Both the position numbers and the translations under genes were made by a program. 64,000 nt of DNA, taken from positions 310,001-374,000 of the forward strand of contig JADJMO010000007.1 in NCBI GenBank assembly GCA_016709545.1, in the 5' to 3' direction. The number at the start of each line of letters is the position of its first letter. The stretch's first letter is position 1. Positions 62,879 to 64,000 of the stretch are shown piece by piece. The stretch comes from Myxococcales bacterium (GTDB lineage Bacteria > Myxococcota_A > Polyangia > Polyangiales > JADJMO01). The notes beneath the pieces were generated by a model. The model had not been told where the DNA came from and searched no databases. It worked only from the letters and a program-made list of their open reading frames with translations.

Positions 62879-63469
62879 TCAACCCTTCAGCACGGTGAAG
62901 ACGACCTGGGGGAAGAGCTCGCCCTTCTCGTCGGAGCGCAAGGCGTCCATGGCCTTGACGATCTCCTGGAAGGGGACGTTCGGGTTGGCGGTGATCATCA
63001 CCTGCTTCTCGACGTCGGCGTTGGGCACCTGCTCCTTGAGCCGGCGCGCGCACTTCTTGAGCCCCGCCTGGTCGTAGCGCTTGCCGTCGAACGACTCGGC
63101 CGCGGGGGCCGAGACGCGGGGCAGCGTGATGCCCGAGCCGACGCCCTCGCAGCCAGGGGCGATCGAGGCGCCCTTGCCCTTGATGACGTAGCCGTCGCTG
63201 GCGATGATCACGGTGAGGTTGAGCGACTCCTCGGCCGGGTTCGACTTCACGCCGCCGCCGCTGCCGGCCTTGGGTGCGTCGGCCATCAGCGAGACCGTGA
63301 AGGTCACGCTGATGCTCGCGAGCACGAACATCAGCACGTTGGTGATGATGTCGAGGAAGGGGACGATGTTGAGCTCGCCCGCCTCGTCTGCCGGATCGAG
63401 CTCCTTGGGCGCTGCGATGCGGCGAATCTTCGACCGCTGCGCCGCCGAGAGCTTTTCCTCACCCGCCAT
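62879..63469 (-). CDS. ExbD/TolR-like motor protein
   Basis: 196 residues. TM helix with conserved Asp in NIVPFLDIITNVLMFVLASI, Ser/Gly linker, periplasmic domain with a Cys pair (GCEGVG ... KKCARR) and a VMITANPNVPFQEIVKAMD end. It lies three bases before the next exbD and six bases after the exbB. Confidence 0.85.
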   Translation of the reverse strand: MAGEEKLSAAQRSKIRRIAAPKELDPADEAGELNIVPFLDIITNVLMFVLASISVTFTVSLMADAPKAGSGGGVKSNPAEESLNLTVIIASDGYVIKGKGASIAPGCEGVGSGITLPRVSAPAAESFDGKRYDQAGLKKCARRLKEQVPNADVEKQVMITANPNVPFQEIVKAMDALRSDEKGELFPQVVFTVLKG

Positions 63470-63475
63470 GGGGGA

Positions 63476-64000
63476 TCACTGTCCCTTGGTGACGGCGAGG
63501 AGGTTGAAGATGCGCTCCTGGGTGGCATCCAGGTCGTGCAGGATCTTCTTGCTGTTGGCGTGCAGGATGAGGTGGGCGATCATGCAGCTCACGGCGATGC
63601 CGAGGCCGAACGCCGTGTTGCCCATGGCCTCGGAGATACCGGCCGCGAGGCGCTGCTGGCGCTCGGCGGCGGAGAGGTTGCCGGAGGACACCGCGGCGAA
63701 GGTCGCGATGAGGCCGGACACCGTGCCGAGGAGGCCGATGAGGGTCGCGATGTTGGCGAGCGACCACAGGGTGCCGATGCCGCGCTCGACGGGCGGCTTG
63801 AGCTCCGAGAGCTTCTCGCTCATCGCCGCGTCGATCTCGTCGGGGCCACGGTTGGCCACGGTGAGACCGCTCTTGACCAGCTGGAGGATGGGGTAGCCAC
63901 CGCTACCGGCCTCGCACAGCTTGATCGCGCGATCGAGGTTGTTGGCGGTGACGAGCTTGCGCACCTGCGCGTAGAACTCCTTGGAGTTCACGCGGTACTT
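63476..64000 (-). CDS. ExbB/TolQ/MotA-family proton channel protein (5' end missing)
   Basis: At least 174 residues, cut by the window end; the frame continues past 64000. TM helices near IATLIGLLGTVSGLIATFAA and MGNTAFGLGIAVSCMIAHL, with the TLIGLLGTVSG motif of ExbB/TolQ. With two exbD-like genes downstream this is the 1:2 set seen in the AglR-AglQ-AglS gliding motor and in some Tol-like systems (from recall). Which system cannot be told. Confidence 0.85.
   Translation of the reverse strand, partial: KYRVNSKEFYAQVRKLVTANNLDRAIKLCEAGSGGYPILQLVKSGLTVANRGPDEIDAAMSEKLSELKPPVERGIGTLWSLANIATLIGLLGTVSGLIATFAAVSSGNLSAAERQQRLAAGISEAMGNTAFGLGIAVSCMIAHLILHANSKKILHDLDATQERIFNLLAVTKGQ

Overview
The window looks like chromosomal DNA of a Myxococcota bacterium (order-level guess: Polyangiales). 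The evidence is very high GC with strong G/C third-position bias, and a TIGR02265/DUF2378-type protein at 302-910, a family I associate with myxobacteria. About eighteen predicted lipoproteins are present, many with von Willebrand A, RCC1, thrombospondin type 3 or FG-GAP modules. There is also a Ser/Thr kinase, a sigma-54 activator, and minor-pilin/PilY1 genes. No rRNA, tRNA, CRISPR array or replication origin was seen.

Left part (1-15 kb). It opens with the 3' end of a metal-chelate ABC ATPase, a DUF2378 protein and a small unknown protein. A minus-strand gene train (7954 down to 1328) follows: adenylate/guanylate cyclase with a sensor region, Ser/Thr kinase, LysM+FecR+beta-barrel protein, small outer-membrane-like protein, and a MutH-type endonuclease. 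Several of these genes overlap by ATGA. Two outer-membrane proteins come next on the plus strand. A signalling island follows: histidine kinase plus sigma-54 response regulator on minus, divergent from a lone receiver plus HPt protein on plus.

Middle (13-36 kb). Mostly envelope lipoproteins and unknowns, with housekeeping genes between them: panD, recN, a RidA protein, an epimerase and an alpha/beta hydrolase. Two VWA lipoproteins share a C-terminal five-cysteine module. One lipoprotein carries three copies of a two-cysteine repeat I cannot name. A His-rich lipoprotein at 23028 is preceded by a good -24/-12 promoter and a perfect palindrome. At 34.5-36.8 kb lies a RAYT/IS200-like transposase, three copies of a short repeat, and a decayed M30-type metallopeptidase gene.

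Right part (36-64 kb). A type IV pilus minor-pilin operon (fimT, pilV, pilW, pilX, pilY1) runs on minus. It is followed by lipoproteins, a MOSC protein, an NMT1/THI5-like binding protein, a globin with a hotdog protein, a fatty acid desaturase, trpS, a RIC/hemerythrin protein, a YggX protein, a LysR/AhpD pair, a PI-PLC-like lipoprotein, a GNAT enzyme, a cytochrome c, and an ExbB-ExbD-ExbD motor cut by the window end.

Quality note. At least seven otherwise intact genes are broken by one apparent single-base indel, several of them in homopolymers or short repeats, and one kinase has an in-frame TAG. This pattern fits residual assembly error better than mass gene decay. Merged coordinates are given for these genes and the break is named in each entry.
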